Below, in pieces: positions 63,013 to 64,000 of a DNA stretch of 64,000 nt; within the stretch, counting starts at the first letter, position 1, and the number at the start of each line of letters is the position of its first letter. This DNA is from DATJPY01 sp035506135. GTDB lineage: Bacteria; Myxococcota_A; UBA9160; PR03. Position numbers and translations under genes: made by a program. The notes under the pieces are model-generated. The model was given only the letters and a program-made list of their open reading frames with translations. It was not told where the DNA came from and did not search any database. The stretch spans positions 1 through 64,000 of the forward strand of contig DATJPY010000031.1 of assembly GCA_035506135.1 (NCBI GenBank). Direction: 5' to 3'.

Positions 63013-63405
63013 TCACGCATCCTGGACTGCACCCTCACGGCGCTCCGAAACGTGCCACAGGACGCCGCACGGATCGCTCAGGTAGGCGACCCGGAGGCCC
63101 CACGGCTGCATCGCCGGCGCTCGGGGCGGCCGCACGCCGAAGCGGCCGCACAGGTCGAGGCCCTCGATGTGCGCCCACCACGCGTCGAGGTCGTCGACCA
63201 TGAGCTGCATCATGAAGTTGTCGGCCCACTCCTTCTGGTACATGCGCTGCAGGATGAAGCCGCCCGAGCCCGCGTTGAAGATCGCGACCTCGCCCTCGAG
63301 CACCTTCTCGAAGCCGAGCAACTCGTAGAAGCGCTTCGACAGCTCGAAGTCGCGCGTTGGCATGAACGGACGCGCCAGCTCCGTTCCGCTGGGGATGCGA
63401 CTCAT
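63013..63405 (-). CDS. VOC (glyoxalase-like) family protein
   Basis: This 130-residue VOC protein has RPFMPTRDFELSKRFYELLG, VAIFNAGSGGFILQRMYQ and FMMQLMVDDLDAWWAHIEGL, with a closing VAYLSDPCGVLWHVSE. It differs from the other three VOC proteins enough to suggest a different ligand. ATG at 63405. Divergent from the SnoaL-like gene by 128 bases. Confidence 0.82.
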   Translation of the reverse strand: MSRIPSGTELARPFMPTRDFELSKRFYELLGFEKVLEGEVAIFNAGSGGFILQRMYQKEWADNFMMQLMVDDLDAWWAHIEGLDLCGRFGVRPPRAPAMQPWGLRVAYLSDPCGVLWHVSERREGAVQDA

Positions 63406-63533
63406 GGAAGCGACGCTCCCTCTGACCTCCGCCAGAATGCCATCGCGGGCCAGCGGAGACAAGCGGGCCGCGCTGGACATCCCCGCCTGCGCACGTTTCA
63501 CTTGGGGGACGCCCGTATCGAGAGGAGCTGCAC

Positions 63534-63878
63534 GTGGACAATCGCGAGAGCGTGAAGGCTCTGGTCGACGGAATCGTGAGCGGAAGGATCATCGAGACGT
63601 TCGATCGCCTCTACGCCGACGACGTCGTGATGAGCGAGAACGGCCAGCAGGAGTGGGCGGGGAAGGCGGTGAACCGGAAGCGCGAGCAGGAGTTCGCGAG
63701 CGGTGTCACGTTCCATGGCGCGACGCCCGGGGCCGTGATCGTCGACGGCGACCGCAGCGCGTACGAGATGACCCTCGACTTCACGCCGAAGGGCGGTAAG
63801 CGTGTGGTGCAGAAGCAGGCGGCGGTGCAGACCTGGCGGAATGGGAAGATCGTCCGCGAGGTGTTCTATCACGCGTAG
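63534..63878 (+). CDS. SnoaL/NTF2-like protein
   Basis: This 114-residue protein has a SnoaL-like opening (VKALVDGIVSGRIIETFDRLYADDVVM) and alternates with strands to the end (QKQAAVQTWRNGKIVREVFYHA), which fits the NTF2-like fold: a small cone with a pocket. Roles are polyketide cyclase, isomerase or ligand binding. GTG start at 63534 has GAGGAG 6 bases upstream. After it, 122 bases to the window end hold no supported gene. Confidence 0.78.
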   Translation: MDNRESVKALVDGIVSGRIIETFDRLYADDVVMSENGQQEWAGKAVNRKREQEFASGVTFHGATPGAVIVDGDRSAYEMTLDFTPKGGKRVVQKQAAVQTWRNGKIVREVFYHA

Positions 63879-64000
63879 TCGCTCGGAGTCGAGCTCGAGC
63901 CGTCACCGTCCAGCGCTGCGCTTCGACTCGTTGAGGGCGATCGCCTCGCTCTTCCTCATGCCGGCCTCTCTTCCTTGCAGCTCTGCTAGAGCGGCTGGTT

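Noticed and set aside
63903..63959. 18-codon minus-strand frame with a GAGAGG upstream near the window end
   Set aside because: Too short and no family; not enough evidence for a peptide gene.

Overview
The window is about 64 kb of very GC-rich (roughly 70 percent by eye) bacterial chromosome, densely coded on both strands. I count 68 protein genes. I see no rRNA or tRNA gene, IS element, CRISPR array or phage module. Gram-negative features are clear: lipoprotein signal peptides, a periplasmic PQQ dehydrogenase, a CycH-type cytochrome c biogenesis domain and lspA. Three secreted proteins end in a PEP-CTERM/MYXO-CTERM-like tail (PEP, hydrophobic helix, Arg cluster). Together with the gene content this suggests a deltaproteobacterial/Myxococcota-type or related environmental bacterium; the lineage is an inference. 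Genes are packed with 1-8 nt overlaps, and ATG, GTG, TTG and probably CTG serve as start codons.

Region 1 (14-8552, + strand) is a tight seven-gene run: a GDP-fucose-synthase-like reductase, an orphan TPP-dependent E1 alpha/beta pair, a PLP enzyme of the DegT fold with His in place of the catalytic Lys (ColD-like), a B12-binding radical SAM enzyme, a GT2 glycosyltransferase and a large polytopic membrane protein. It reads as a pathway that makes an unusual deoxy and/or branched sugar and loads it on a lipid carrier. This is the best candidate for an undescribed system. Region 2 (8.6-17.5 kb) holds an atypical cupredoxin, then a mostly minus-strand run: lipoprotein, membrane proteins, Mug glycosylase, Lhr helicase, a divergent DnaA and a LON-substrate-binding-domain protein.

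Region 3 (17.6-34.4 kb) is mixed metabolism and envelope: a YgjP-like metalloprotein, DUF4149, a permuted papain-fold protein, an APH/MtnK-like kinase, a free-standing CycH C-terminal domain, Nudix, a TPP decarboxylase-like enzyme, DUF4404, a HugZ-like protein, a TVP38-family protein, a TMTC-like TPR membrane protein, a PQQ/heme c dehydrogenase, CbiX, a trans-sulfuration enzyme, a ferredoxin, a CinA-like protein and a DUF4079-like protein. Region 4 (34.4-49.1 kb) has an MFS transporter, then a minus-strand overlapping operon (M23 peptidase, MutY, inactive trypsin-like protein, Smr, AroC, MDR oxidoreductase), followed by SDR, GH44, acetyl-CoA synthetase, PepP and a beta-propeller lipoprotein.

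Region 5 (49.1-64 kb) contains RNase D with a clear terminator, a FIST-domain protein, ProS, a 5'-3' exonuclease, a PuuD-like membrane protein beside a separate cytochrome c, a translationally coupled block (Gly-rich PEP-CTERM protein, VOC, LspA, GNAT), and a group of small stress or detoxification proteins (four VOC proteins in all, DinB, GST, a second GNAT, a fatty acid hydroxylase, SnoaL).
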